Assembly (NCBI GenBank): GCA_030916575.1
Contig: JAUPWJ010000042.1
Coordinates: forward strand, 1 to 18,448
Direction: 5' to 3'
From: Patescibacteria group bacterium
GTDB taxonomy: Bacteria > Patescibacteriota > Minisyncoccia > Phycocordibacterales > UBA9973
DNA length: 18,448 bases
Part shown: piece after piece, positions 1 to 8,000 of the stretch
Layout: every line of letters begins with the position of its first letter
Numbering within the stretch: position 1 is the first letter of the stretch
Notes under the pieces: generated by a model
What the model was told of the DNA's origin: nothing
Seen by the model: the letters and a program-made list of their open reading frames with translations, nothing else
Database searches by the model: none
Made by a program: the position numbers and the translations under genes

Positions 1-435
1 ACGACAGCGAATGAGTATTTTCCACTTTCAGAAGATGAGATAAATAAAGATGGCTTTGTTTATTTTAATAGAGAAGCTAGAAATTATCAGCCTACAATAA
101 AATGCGAAGCTATACCTAATGACGCTAGTGAAATAGAAGAATCTATTACTAGTGAAATATTGGAGTGTGAGAATGGTAAAAAGGGTATAGAAAATTGCAC
201 GACAGCTTTTAAGGTTATCGTAGATGAAGTCGGATTTTATAAAAGATTTAATATTCCATTACCAAATAAATGCCCGAATTGTAGACATAGTGAAAGGATG
301 AATTTTCGCACAGTGCCTAGATTTAGAAGTACTAATTGTATGAATGAAAGTTGTGGTAAAGAAATTTTGACTGCATATAGCGAGGAGACTTCTAACCTTT
401 ATTGTAAAGAGTGTTATTTACAAGCCGTGGTTTAA
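1..435 (+). CDS. Zinc-ribbon protein of unknown function, 5' end outside the window
   Basis: The frame is open from base 1 to the TAA at 433-435, giving the last 144 residues of a longer protein; an internal TTG at 160 is not needed as a start. Cysteines pair up as in zinc ribbons: C91-P-N-C94, C113 with C118, and C135-K-E-C138 (fragment numbering). The segment around FYKRFNIPLPNKCPNCRH, followed by a second Cys cluster and a final YCKECY, resembles a family I associate with Parcubacteria and related CPR genomes. Its function is unknown to me; nucleic-acid or protein binding is only a guess. An earlier C56/C66 pair lies where that family often has another CxxC, here degenerate. The gene converges on rny and shares a terminator with it. 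Confidence 0.75.
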   Translation, partial: TTANEYFPLSEDEINKDGFVYFNREARNYQPTIKCEAIPNDASEIEESITSEILECENGKKGIENCTTAFKVIVDEVGFYKRFNIPLPNKCPNCRHSERMNFRTVPRFRSTNCMNESCGKEILTAYSEETSNLYCKECYLQAVV

Positions 436-440
436 AACAA

Positions 441-470
441 AAAAAACTCCCAATCAAGGGAGTTTTTTTT
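441..470. terminator. Bidirectional intrinsic terminator between the zinc-ribbon gene and rny
   Basis: A run of A, CTCCC, a 6-nt loop (452-457), then GGGAG and eight T form a perfect hairpin with a U-tract in either direction. It begins 6 nt after the zinc-ribbon stop codon and ends 10 nt before the rny stop codon, so it can end both convergent transcripts. Confidence 0.85.
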
Positions 471-479
471 GTTAGTATT

Positions 480-2009
480 TTATCTAGCGTATTCGATAAT
501 CTTAGTCTCTCGTATCATGGTGACTTTGATTTCACCAGGGTATTTCAATTCCTGCTCTATTTTTGTAGCAATTTCACGAGCCATAAGCTTTGCTTCTACA
601 TCTGAAATCTTTTCAGGAGTAACAAAGATACGGATTTCTCGTCCAGCTTGTAATGCATATGATTTCTCAACAGCAGGGAAGCCGTTTACTAGGGCTTCAA
701 GTTCTTGCAATCTCTTTAAGTAATTCTCAACTGAATCTCTTCTTGCTCCTGGGCGTCCTCCTGATATAGCATCAGCTGTTTGCACGATAATAGACTCAAT
801 AGTTTCATAAGGATAGTCTTCGTGGTGAGACTTCATTGCAGTCACAATTCTCTCGTCTGCACCGAATTTTTGAAGTATTCTCATACCGATTTCAACGTGT
901 GTTCCTTGAACTTCATGGTCTAAAGCTTTACCGATGTCATGCACAAGCGCTCCAGCCTTTGCTATAGCTACATCTGCACCGAGCTCTTCCGCAATCATTC
1001 CAGCAATGTGAGCCATCTCTATAGAGTGTTGAAGAACGTTTTGTCCGTAACTTGTTCGGAAATAAAGTCTACCGATAATAGCTACGATACGAGGATCAAA
1101 GTTGAATATCCCACACTCGTACACTGCTTGTTCTCCTTTTTCTTTAATTATTTTATTTATTTTCTCCTTAGCGTCTTCAACGATTTCTTCTATTTTTGCT
1201 GGTTGAATACGGCCATCTAAGATAAGGTTTTCAAGTGCAAGACGAGCCACTTGTCTTCGGACTGGATCAAAAGAAGAGATAACGATAGAACCTGGAGTAT
1301 CATCTACGATAAGCTCCACTCCCGCTGCTCTTTCAAATGAGCGAATATTTCTACCTTCTTTACCGATGATTTTACCCTTTATTTCATTGTTAGGGATAGC
1401 CACAGTGGTTATCATGAACTCAGAAGCAGTAGAAGAAGCTAAGCGCTGAATAGAAGTAGCTAAAATATCTTTCGCTCTTCGTTCCAACTTTTCTTCATTA
1501 CTATTTTCTAATTTCACGATACGCACCAAGAAGTCTTCTTCGTATTTCTTCTCAATATCACGAAGTAATTCCTCCTTAGCTTGTTCTTGTGTAAGGTTAG
1601 CTACTCTTTCTAATTCTGTTCTTTTTTCAGCTTCAATTCCGAGAACTTTTTCTTGAATCTTTTTTATTTCTTCTACCTTTAGTTTGATATTTTCAACCTC
1701 TTTATCAACCTCTCTTTGACGCTCATCTAAAAGCTCATCTTTCTTAATGAGTCTTTTCTCTGTGTCTTTAAATTCTTGTTCTCTTTTTTTCTCTTCTGCT
1801 TCGACTTTTGCTAACTTTTCTTCTGCTTTTGCCTTAGCTTCGTCTGTGATTTTCTGGGCTTCTTCTTTGGCGACCACAGTCATCTGCTTGATGTCTATTT
1901 CTATAGAACGCTTTTTACCAAGTGCGACGATAAGACGCAAGTAGTATCCTAAAACTGCTCCGACTAAAAGTACTATGACTCCAGTCAGAATTATTATTGT
2001 TATGCTCAT
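480..2009 (-). CDS. rny: Ribonuclease Y
   Basis: Membrane-anchored endoribonuclease that starts mRNA decay in many bacteria lacking RNase E. The 509-residue length is normal. Order: one transmembrane helix (about residues 4-26), a long charged coiled coil (about 40-190), a KH RNA-binding domain with its GxxG loop at 217-220 (within IIGKEGRNI), then an HD domain with the metal ligands H357-D358 in ALVHDIGKALDHE, and H328 and H395/H396. The C-terminus (KVTMIRETKIIEYAR) is typical. The ATG at 2009 immediately precedes the membrane helix. No Shine-Dalgarno sequence precedes it. A TATAAT at 2045-2040 predicts a leader of about 24 nt. The gene is monocistronic, with clpP upstream behind its own terminator. 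Confidence 0.97.
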   Translation of the reverse strand: MSITIIILTGVIVLLVGAVLGYYLRLIVALGKKRSIEIDIKQMTVVAKEEAQKITDEAKAKAEEKLAKVEAEEKKREQEFKDTEKRLIKKDELLDERQREVDKEVENIKLKVEEIKKIQEKVLGIEAEKRTELERVANLTQEQAKEELLRDIEKKYEEDFLVRIVKLENSNEEKLERRAKDILATSIQRLASSTASEFMITTVAIPNNEIKGKIIGKEGRNIRSFERAAGVELIVDDTPGSIVISSFDPVRRQVARLALENLILDGRIQPAKIEEIVEDAKEKINKIIKEKGEQAVYECGIFNFDPRIVAIIGRLYFRTSYGQNVLQHSIEMAHIAGMIAEELGADVAIAKAGALVHDIGKALDHEVQGTHVEIGMRILQKFGADERIVTAMKSHHEDYPYETIESIIVQTADAISGGRPGARRDSVENYLKRLQELEALVNGFPAVEKSYALQAGREIRIFVTPEKISDVEAKLMAREIATKIEQELKYPGEIKVTMIRETKIIEYAR

Positions 2010-2039
2010 AAGCTTTAATTCAGCTTTTAAGAATAAACT

Positions 2040-2045
2040 ATTATA
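2040..2045 (-). promoter_or_regulatory. Candidate rny promoter -10 box
   Basis: Perfect TATAAT on the minus strand, 30 nt upstream of the rny ATG, which places the transcript start near 2033. The -35 region is weak (TAAACA-like). This leader is longer than those of clpP, tig and ppa but still lacks a Shine-Dalgarno sequence. Confidence 0.5.
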
Positions 2046-2210
2046 TGTTAGTACTATTTACCTGTTTATCTCAGTGTAAAAAAGATATTACAATTCTCTT
2101 TTGTATTTGTTCGCTCCTTTTTATTTTTTGAAATCTTTAGTATCAACATGTGTAGAAATTCCTATAAACCAATTGAATAAATTTTTAAAATCGTACAATT
2201 TCAATATAAC

Positions 2211-2246
2211 AAAAAAAAGCCCCCCTGTCTAGACGAGCTCTTTTTA
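2211..2246 (-). terminator. Intrinsic terminator of clpP
   Basis: Read on the minus strand, AAAAAGAGCTC pairs with the GGG at the 3' end of the six-G run and the C(T)8 tract that follows (11 pairs, two of them G-U) around a loop containing GTCTAGAC. It ends in eight T, 23 nt after the clpP stop codon. The rest of the 259-bp gap between clpP and rny holds only the rny promoter and leader. Confidence 0.75.
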
Positions 2247-2268
2247 CCCTATATTTTATTGAGGATTT

Positions 2269-2865
2269 CTACTTTTCAGAAGGATTTTTGGATTTAGTGA
2301 TGATTTCGTCTATAACTCCATACTTTTTCGCCTCTTCTGCGTCCATAAAGAAGTCTCTTTCAACATCTTTTTCTATCTGAGCTAAAGATTTGCCTGAATT
2401 TTTAGATAAAATTTTATTTAAGTTATCTCTTGTCTTCAAAATGTGCTTTGCAGTGATGGCAATGTCTGTAGCTTGGCCTTCTACTCCACCGAGTGGTTGG
2501 TGAATCATGACTTCAGCATTTGGTAAGATAAATCTCTTACCTTTCTTGCCAGCAGATAAAATTATCGCAGCACCGGAAGCAGCCATACCTACGCAAAATG
2601 TAGAAACATCAGGACGAATGTGATTCATGGTGTCTACAATAGCAAGAGTTGAAGTCACAGAGCCTCCTGGGGAGTTGATATAAAGGGAAATGTCTTTCTT
2701 AGCATCTTCTGATTGTAAGAATAATAATTGAGCAATTATGATATTGGCCACGTTGTCATCTATCGGGCCTGCTAGGAAGACAATACGCTCACGCAAAAGA
2801 CGAGAGTATATATCATAAGCTCTCTCACCAAACTGACTTTTTTCTATAACTGTTGGTATTAACAT
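2269..2865 (-). CDS. clpP: ATP-dependent Clp protease proteolytic subunit
   Basis: Serine peptidase that forms the barrel-shaped degradation chamber used with ClpX/ClpA/ClpC unfoldases. The 198 residues carry the full triad at the same numbers as mature E. coli ClpP: Ser97 (in GMAASGAA), His122 (in MIHQPLGG) and Asp171 (in ERDFFMDA). The oxyanion-loop sequence INSPGGSV is present. The short N-terminus MLIPTVIEK starts directly at the axial loop, so no propeptide is evident. Start ATG 2865 lies 6 nt after a -10 box, predicting a leaderless mRNA. No unfoldase gene is in the window. Stop codon is TAG. Confidence 0.98.
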   Translation of the reverse strand: MLIPTVIEKSQFGERAYDIYSRLLRERIVFLAGPIDDNVANIIIAQLLFLQSEDAKKDISLYINSPGGSVTSTLAIVDTMNHIRPDVSTFCVGMAASGAAIILSAGKKGKRFILPNAEVMIHQPLGGVEGQATDIAITAKHILKTRDNLNKILSKNSGKSLAQIEKDVERDFFMDAEEAKKYGVIDEIITKSKNPSEK

Positions 2866-2871
2866 GTATAT

Positions 2872-2900
2872 ATAGTATCTCTTTTTTGTGATTTTTTCAA
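2872..2900 (-). promoter_or_regulatory. clpP promoter, predicted leaderless
   Basis: Minus strand TTGAAA (2900-2895), 17-nt spacer, TACTAT (2877-2872), then 6 nt and the clpP ATG. The usual start site, 7 nt after the -10, is the A of ATG itself. It overlaps the divergent promoter of the 2932 gene. Confidence 0.7.
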
Positions 2901-2912
2901 GTTAAATAAAGA

Positions 2913-2921
2913 TGATATAAT
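2913..2921 (+). promoter_or_regulatory. Extended -10 promoter of the methyltransferase-like gene
   Basis: TGATATAAT is a perfect extended -10 (TGnTATAAT). It ends 10 nt before the ATG at 2932, so the leader would be about 4 nt. The -35 region is poor, as extended -10 promoters tolerate. Confidence 0.6.
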
Positions 2922-2931
2922 ATGTTTATCT

Positions 2932-3783
2932 ATGGAAGAAAAATTCGGGTCAAAAATTAAAAATTTTAGAAATACTAGAAATACAATAGAGAATAATAAA
3001 ATTTTAGTTAACGAGTTTAAAGATCATGAAGATGAATATCCTATTTATGATTCCTCGCTTGATAATATAGGTAATACTTTCGCACATGCTTTGCCAGTAG
3101 AATTAGTAGGAGATTTAAAGAAGAAAACTAATGTAAGTATTGAAGATTATGGAAAAGTATTTAAAAGTTACGTAGAAGATACTTTAAGTAAAGGGAACAA
3201 TAATAATCTAAGTGCTATAGAGTTTGGTGGCTCTGGTTCTAAATTGTTCAGTGGATTTACCCATAACTTTTTTAAAAAAACCCTCGGTGTTTGTTTAGAT
3301 GACATTAGGTCAGAAGATGTAAAGGAAAATGATAAGAATAATAACCATGATGTTATTAAAGGAGATATTTTTGATAAAAGTATTTATTTAAATTTAAAAA
3401 AAGATGGATTTGAGAAATTTGATTTAATAATTTCAAGAATAATGGCACCACTTTTCGTAACTGCTAGGAGTCCAGAATTAATGCAAAAAGTTATTAGACA
3501 GTGGTATCGTATGTTGAATGAAAATGGTCTTATCTTTGCACAGTTTGATGTTTTTGATGAACATAAACCAGAAGTCCCTTTTCGCGATAAGGCAAAAGTA
3601 AAACCTGTAGATTTACGTCTCATAGAGTTTTTTGTCATGGACTGGAAGATGGCTCTGGAGAAAGAAGTAGGTAATGTTGTTGATATACAATTAGATAGAG
3701 GAATTGTTAGAATTCATAAAAAGTCCGGGGCGCCAGATGAATTACCTATTTTAAAGGATACTGTTAATTTTAGTTTAGAGTAG
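2932..3783 (+). CDS. Predicted class I SAM-dependent methyltransferase-like protein
   Basis: No exact family recognised. The 283 residues have a Rossmann-methyltransferase layout: motif I-like AIEFGGSGS at 95-103, an acidic turn after the second strand (CLDDIR, D123-D124), GDIFD at 144-148, motif IV-like FDLIISRIM at 163-171, and the helix-strand WYRMLNENGLIFAQ at 191-204, typical of the region after motif IV. The first 90 residues are charged and Asn-rich without obvious domains. Substrate unknown. Motif I is E-F-G-G-S-G-S rather than the classic GxGxG, so SAM binding is likely but not certain. Divergent from clpP across 66 bp, with its own near-leaderless promoter. Stop is TAG, with no terminator of its own before the car leader region. 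Confidence 0.6.
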   Translation: MEEKFGSKIKNFRNTRNTIENNKILVNEFKDHEDEYPIYDSSLDNIGNTFAHALPVELVGDLKKKTNVSIEDYGKVFKSYVEDTLSKGNNNNLSAIEFGGSGSKLFSGFTHNFFKKTLGVCLDDIRSEDVKENDKNNNHDVIKGDIFDKSIYLNLKKDGFEKFDLIISRIMAPLFVTARSPELMQKVIRQWYRMLNENGLIFAQFDVFDEHKPEVPFRDKAKVKPVDLRLIEFFVMDWKMALEKEVGNVVDIQLDRGIVRIHKKSGAPDELPILKDTVNFSLE

Positions 3784-3792
3784 TTATCCCCA
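3784..3792 (+). other. Near-consensus DnaA-box-like 9-mer
   Basis: TTATCCCCA differs from the consensus TTATCCACA at one base and lies directly after the stop of the methyltransferase-like gene. An isolated near-match in AT-rich DNA is weak evidence; listed because a perfect box occurs at 13280. Confidence 0.2.
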
Positions 3793-3803
3793 AAATTTAA
3801 AAC

Positions 3804-3831
3804 TTGCTTGTATCTCTCAAAGTGGTATTAT
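3804..3831 (+). promoter_or_regulatory. Promoter of the car leader and carAB-pyrB operon
   Basis: TTGCTT (3804-3809), 16-nt spacer, TATTAT (3826-3831), preceded by TGG to give an extended -10. The predicted start is near 3838, 2 nt before the ATG of the 24-codon leader ORF. No other promoter-like sequence lies between here and carA. Confidence 0.65.
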
Positions 3832-3839
3832 CTTAAACA

Positions 3840-3914
3840 ATGTATAAGCAAATGATTGATATGAATACTAAGAAGACCTGCGATACATTTATTTTTAATA
3901 TTGTCATTAATTAA
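3840..3914 (+). CDS. Putative leader peptide of the carAB-pyrB operon (24 codons)
   Basis: ATG at 3840 opens a 24-codon frame ending at TAA 3912-3914. The peptide begins MYKQMIDMNTKK and ends DTFIFNIVIN. Its start lies about 2 nt from the predicted transcript start. Its last nine sense codons form a very U-rich RNA (ACAUUUAUUUUUAAUAUUGUC and on). Its stop codon touches the left arm of the terminator at 3913-3936. A ribosome at the stop would cover that arm. This is the geometry of E. coli pyrL upstream of pyrBI, where low UTP stalls polymerase in a U-rich tract and lets the ribosome block the terminator. Expression is unproven; short frames also occur by chance. Confidence 0.5.
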   Translation: MYKQMIDMNTKKTCDTFIFNIVIN

Positions 3915-3936
3915 CCCCCAAAAGGGGATTTTTTTT
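3913..3936 (+). terminator. Attenuator-type intrinsic terminator before carA
   Basis: CCCC-AAAA-GGGG plus flanking A-U pairs, followed by eight T (3929-3936), a typical intrinsic terminator. It ends 12 nt before ATG 3949 and 51 nt before ATG 3988. No promoter is visible after it, so carA transcription must read through it. It could also stop readthrough from the 2932 gene. Confidence 0.75.
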
Positions 3937-3987
3937 AACCAAAATAGCATGCCAAATAAGAAAACAAGAAAAAAAGAAAATGTAAAA

Positions 3988-5037
3988 ATGGCCAAGCTTG
4001 TTTTGAAAGATGGCACAGAGTATGTTGGTAAAAGCTTCGGTAAAGATACCTCAATGTCTGGTGAAGTTGTATTTGCTACGGGAATGGTGGGCTACACAGA
4101 AGCAATTACTGACCCATCTTTCGCAGGGCAGATTTTAGTTTTTACATTTCCACTCATAGGAAATTATGGAGTACCAAAAAAAGAAGACTGGGAGTCTAAG
4201 AAAATTCAAGTCTCAGGACTTATAGTGTCTACTTATAATGACACGCCGTCTCATCACTCATCCGTTATGTCTTTAGGGAATTGGCTAAAAGAGCAAAATA
4301 TTCCAGCTCTTGAAATAAAAGACACAAGAGAGTTGACTCAAAAATTGCGAATGAAAGGTGTAATGCTTGGTAAAATAACTTGTGATAATAAAAAGATAGA
4401 ATTTAGAAATCCTGATTTAGAAAATTTAGTAGCTCAAGTTTCTACGAAGAATATAGAAATATATTCAAATGATATAGAAAACAAAAAACAAAAAATAATT
4501 GTTTTGATTGATTGCGGAGCAAAACAAAACATTGTGAGGAGATTAGTGGCGAGAGGTTTAAGAGTTGTCGTTGTGCCTTGGGACACTGATGTCACAAAAT
4601 TAGATTTTCCATTTTCTGGAGTTGTTATTTCAAATGGTCCTGGAAATCCAATGAAAGTAGGTAAGACTATTTCTAATGTTAAGAAGATAATGGCTAAAAA
4701 GATACCAATATTAGGAATTTGTTTGGGTAATCAAATCCTTGCTTTGGCTTCCGGTGGAAAAACTTATAAATTAAAATTTGGACACAGAAGTCAAAATCAG
4801 CCTTGCGTAATTTCTGGAACTAAAAAAGGTTACCTTACAACACAAAATCATGGTTTTGCTGTTGGTAAAATACCGAATGGTTTCAAAGAATGGTTCTATA
4901 ATGCCAACGACAAAACAAACGAAGGCATAATTCACAAAAGTTTACCTTTTATGTCTGTGCAATTTCACCCAGAGAGTTCACCCGGGCCACTTGATACGGA
5001 TTGGATATTTGATTATTTTCTGAAAAAAATAAAGTAA
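3988..5037 (+). CDS. carA: Carbamoyl-phosphate synthase small (glutaminase) subunit
   Basis: Hydrolyses glutamine and channels ammonia to CarB for carbamoyl phosphate synthesis. The ATG at 3988 gives 349 residues starting MAKLVLKDGTEYVG, matching the family N-terminus; the in-frame ATG at 3949 would add 13 Lys-rich residues and is the main alternative. The N-terminal CarA domain is followed by a class I glutamine amidotransferase with all three catalytic residues: Cys245 (GICLGNQ), His327 and Glu329 (VQFHPESS). Motifs such as VVVPW, GHRSQNQPC and TTQNHGFAV look more like the glutaminase part of eukaryotic CAD and Bacteroidetes CarA than E. coli CarA. First gene of carA-carB-pyrB, 1 nt from carB. 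No Shine-Dalgarno sequence. Confidence 0.95.
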   Translation: MAKLVLKDGTEYVGKSFGKDTSMSGEVVFATGMVGYTEAITDPSFAGQILVFTFPLIGNYGVPKKEDWESKKIQVSGLIVSTYNDTPSHHSSVMSLGNWLKEQNIPALEIKDTRELTQKLRMKGVMLGKITCDNKKIEFRNPDLENLVAQVSTKNIEIYSNDIENKKQKIIVLIDCGAKQNIVRRLVARGLRVVVVPWDTDVTKLDFPFSGVVISNGPGNPMKVGKTISNVKKIMAKKIPILGICLGNQILALASGGKTYKLKFGHRSQNQPCVISGTKKGYLTTQNHGFAVGKIPNGFKEWFYNANDKTNEGIIHKSLPFMSVQFHPESSPGPLDTDWIFDYFLKKIK

Positions 5038-5038
5038 T

Positions 5039-8000
5039 ATGATAAAAACAAAATACAAAAAAATATTAGTTCTTGGCTCTGGCGCTCTTAAAATAGGTGA
5101 GGCAGGTGAATTTGACTATAGTGGAAGCCAAGCTATAAAAGCATTACGGGAAGAGAAAATAAAAGTCATACTCGTAAATCCAAACATTGCTACTTTTCAA
5201 ACTTCCAAAGACCTAGCAGATGAAGTTTACTTTTTGCCGGTAAATGAATATTTCGTAGAAAAAGTAATTAAGAAGGAACGACCAGATGGAGTATGTCTTT
5301 CTTTCGGAGGCCAGACAGCACTTAATTGCGGATTAGCATTAGACAAAAAAGGAGTTTTTAAAAAATATAATGTAGAAATATTAGGTAGTCCTGTGTCATC
5401 TATAGAACTTACAGAAGATAGACAGATGTTTGCGGAGCATTTAAAAAGTATTGATATACCTGTGCCACCTTCAGGGACTGCAGTAAATTTAAAACAGGCA
5501 CAACAAATTGCGAAAGTTATCGGTTATCCATTAATGGTGCGTGCAGCTTTTGCACTCGGCGGACAAAAGTCAGGAGTAGCTCAAAATGATGAAGATTTAA
5601 AAGAAATTGTAGAAGGAGCACTTGCTATCTCTCCACAAGTTTTAATTGAAAAATATTTACACCATTTTAAGGAAATAGAATATGAAGTAGTTAGAGATAA
5701 ATTTGGAAATATTATTACCGTATGTAATATGGAGAATTTTGATCCATTGGGTATTCATACAGGGGATTCTATAGTCATAGCACCAAGTCAGACACTTAAC
5801 AATGAGGAGTATCATGCACTCCGACAAGCAAGTATAAAAATAGTTGAAAGTTTGAAAATTGTCGGTGAGTGCAATGTTCAATACGCACTGAATCCAAAAT
5901 CTAAAAATGGTGAAGTAGATTATTTTGTCATTGAAGTAAATGCTCGACTTTCTCGCTCCTCAGCGCTCGCTTCTAAAGCTACAGGGTATCCGCTTGCATA
6001 TGTTGCAGCCAAGCTTGCGTTGGGTGCAAGTTTACTTGAGATAGAAAATAAAATAACGAGAGTCACAAAAAGCTTTTTTGAGCCCGCACTAGACTATGTA
6101 GTTATAAAAATGCCTAGATGGGATTTGGAAAAGTTTCAAGGAGCATCTGAGAAAATTGGAAGTGCCATGAAGTCTGTTGGTGAAGTGATGGCTATCGGTA
6201 GAAATTTTGAAGAAGCCTTGCAAAAAGCTGTCCGTATGCAATCTGGGTCTATTGAAAGTATTACTGATAACGGTTTCCATGATAGAGTTGAGATAAAAAA
6301 GTTTTTACATACACCAACTCCAAAAAGACTTTTTGCTATAGCTTCAAATTTAATGAAAGGAATGAGCGTAGAAGAAATTCACAAAATTACTGGTATTGAT
6401 TTATGGTTTTTATATAGATTGGAAAATATAGTTTCTCTGGAAAAGAAATTAAATAAAAATAAAAATTTAAATAAAGAAGTTTTGCTTAATTTAAAACAAA
6501 GTGGTTTTTCTGATAAAAAAATCGGACAAATTTGTGGTGAGTCTGAATTTGCTATAAGAAATTTGCGTAAAGGTCTGGGTATTAAACCATATGTCTTCAA
6601 TATTGATACCTTGGCTGGAGAAGTACCGGCTCAAACGAATTATTTGTATCTTACTTATCATGGCAGTCATCATGACGTTTTGCCTCTCGGTAAAAATGCA
6701 ACTATTGTTTTAGGTAGTGGACCTTATCACATAGGCTCTTCTGTAGAATTTGATTGGTCTTGTGTGTATGCGGCGATGGCTTTAAAGAAACATAAAAAAG
6801 AATCTATTATTATAAATTGTAATCCAGAAACTGTGTCTACAGATTATGATATGTCAGATAGATTGTATTTTGAAAATATTTCTTTTGAAACAATTGCTGA
6901 TATTTTTGAATTTGAAAATGCGTACGGACTCATCATTTCTGTCGGTGGTCAAAGACCAAATAATTTATCTCAAAAACTTTCTCGTGAAGGATTTCATATA
7001 CTAGGAACAGATGCATCAAATATCAATAGAGCCGAAGATAGAAATTTATTTTCAGCATTACTTGATAAATTAAACATTGACCAACCAGCATGGACATCTT
7101 TTACAAATATCAAAGAAGCAAAAAAGTTTACAGATAGCTACGGATTTCCCGTATTAGTGCGTCCTTCGTATGTTCTTTCTGGTTCTGCTATGAAAGTTTG
7201 TTACTCTCCTAGTGAACTTAATACATTTGTAAATAAAGCTGCAGTGCTTTCTCCACTTCATCCAGTGACGATTTCTAAATATATTGAAAATGCGAAAGAA
7301 TTAGAATTTGATGCGGTGGCTCAAAAAGGGGAGCTTATGATTTATGGTATTTCTGAGCATGTGGAAAATGCTGGCGTGCACTCTGGAGATGCTACTATCG
7401 TGTATCCAACTCAACGCGTCTATGCTTCTACTGAATCTCAGTTGAGAGAAATTTCTAAAAAGATAACTAAGGAGCTTTCTGTGACGGGACCCATTAATAT
7501 ACAATTTCTAGTAAAAGACAATAAGCCGTATGTGATAGAAGTAAATTTGCGGGCAAGTAGAACTTTCCCGTTATTGTCTAAAGCTATGGATAGAAATTTC
7601 CCAGAAATAGTTGTGGATAGTTTTTTTGGTAAAGCAAAGAAAAATGTATTTAAATATCCTAAAAGTGTAGTAGTAAAATCCTCTCAATTCTCTTTTTCTA
7701 GACTTTTGGGTGCAGACCCAATACTACATGTGGAAATGTCTTCCACGGGGGAGGTGGCTTGTTTCGGACGTGATTATGATGAAGCACTTTTGAAATCCAT
7801 CTTAAGTACTAATAGTTATAATTTTGATAGAAGAGGAGTATTGCTATCTTTGGGTGGAACTTTGAATAAAGTAAAGTTTTTAGAAGCAGCAAAAATGTTG
7901 GTAAACTTGGGTTATAAAATTTATGCTACTGACACAACAGCAAAATTTTTAGAAGAGAAAAAAGTAAATTGTATTCCTATTAGAAAAGCTTATGAAAAAT

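Noticed and set aside
3901..3987. TTG at 3901 as the carA start, giving 378 residues
   Set aside because: It would translate through the CCCC-AAAA-GGGG terminator and T-tract, and the added residues do not resemble the CarA N-terminus. ATG 3988 fits the family best, with 3949 as an alternative.
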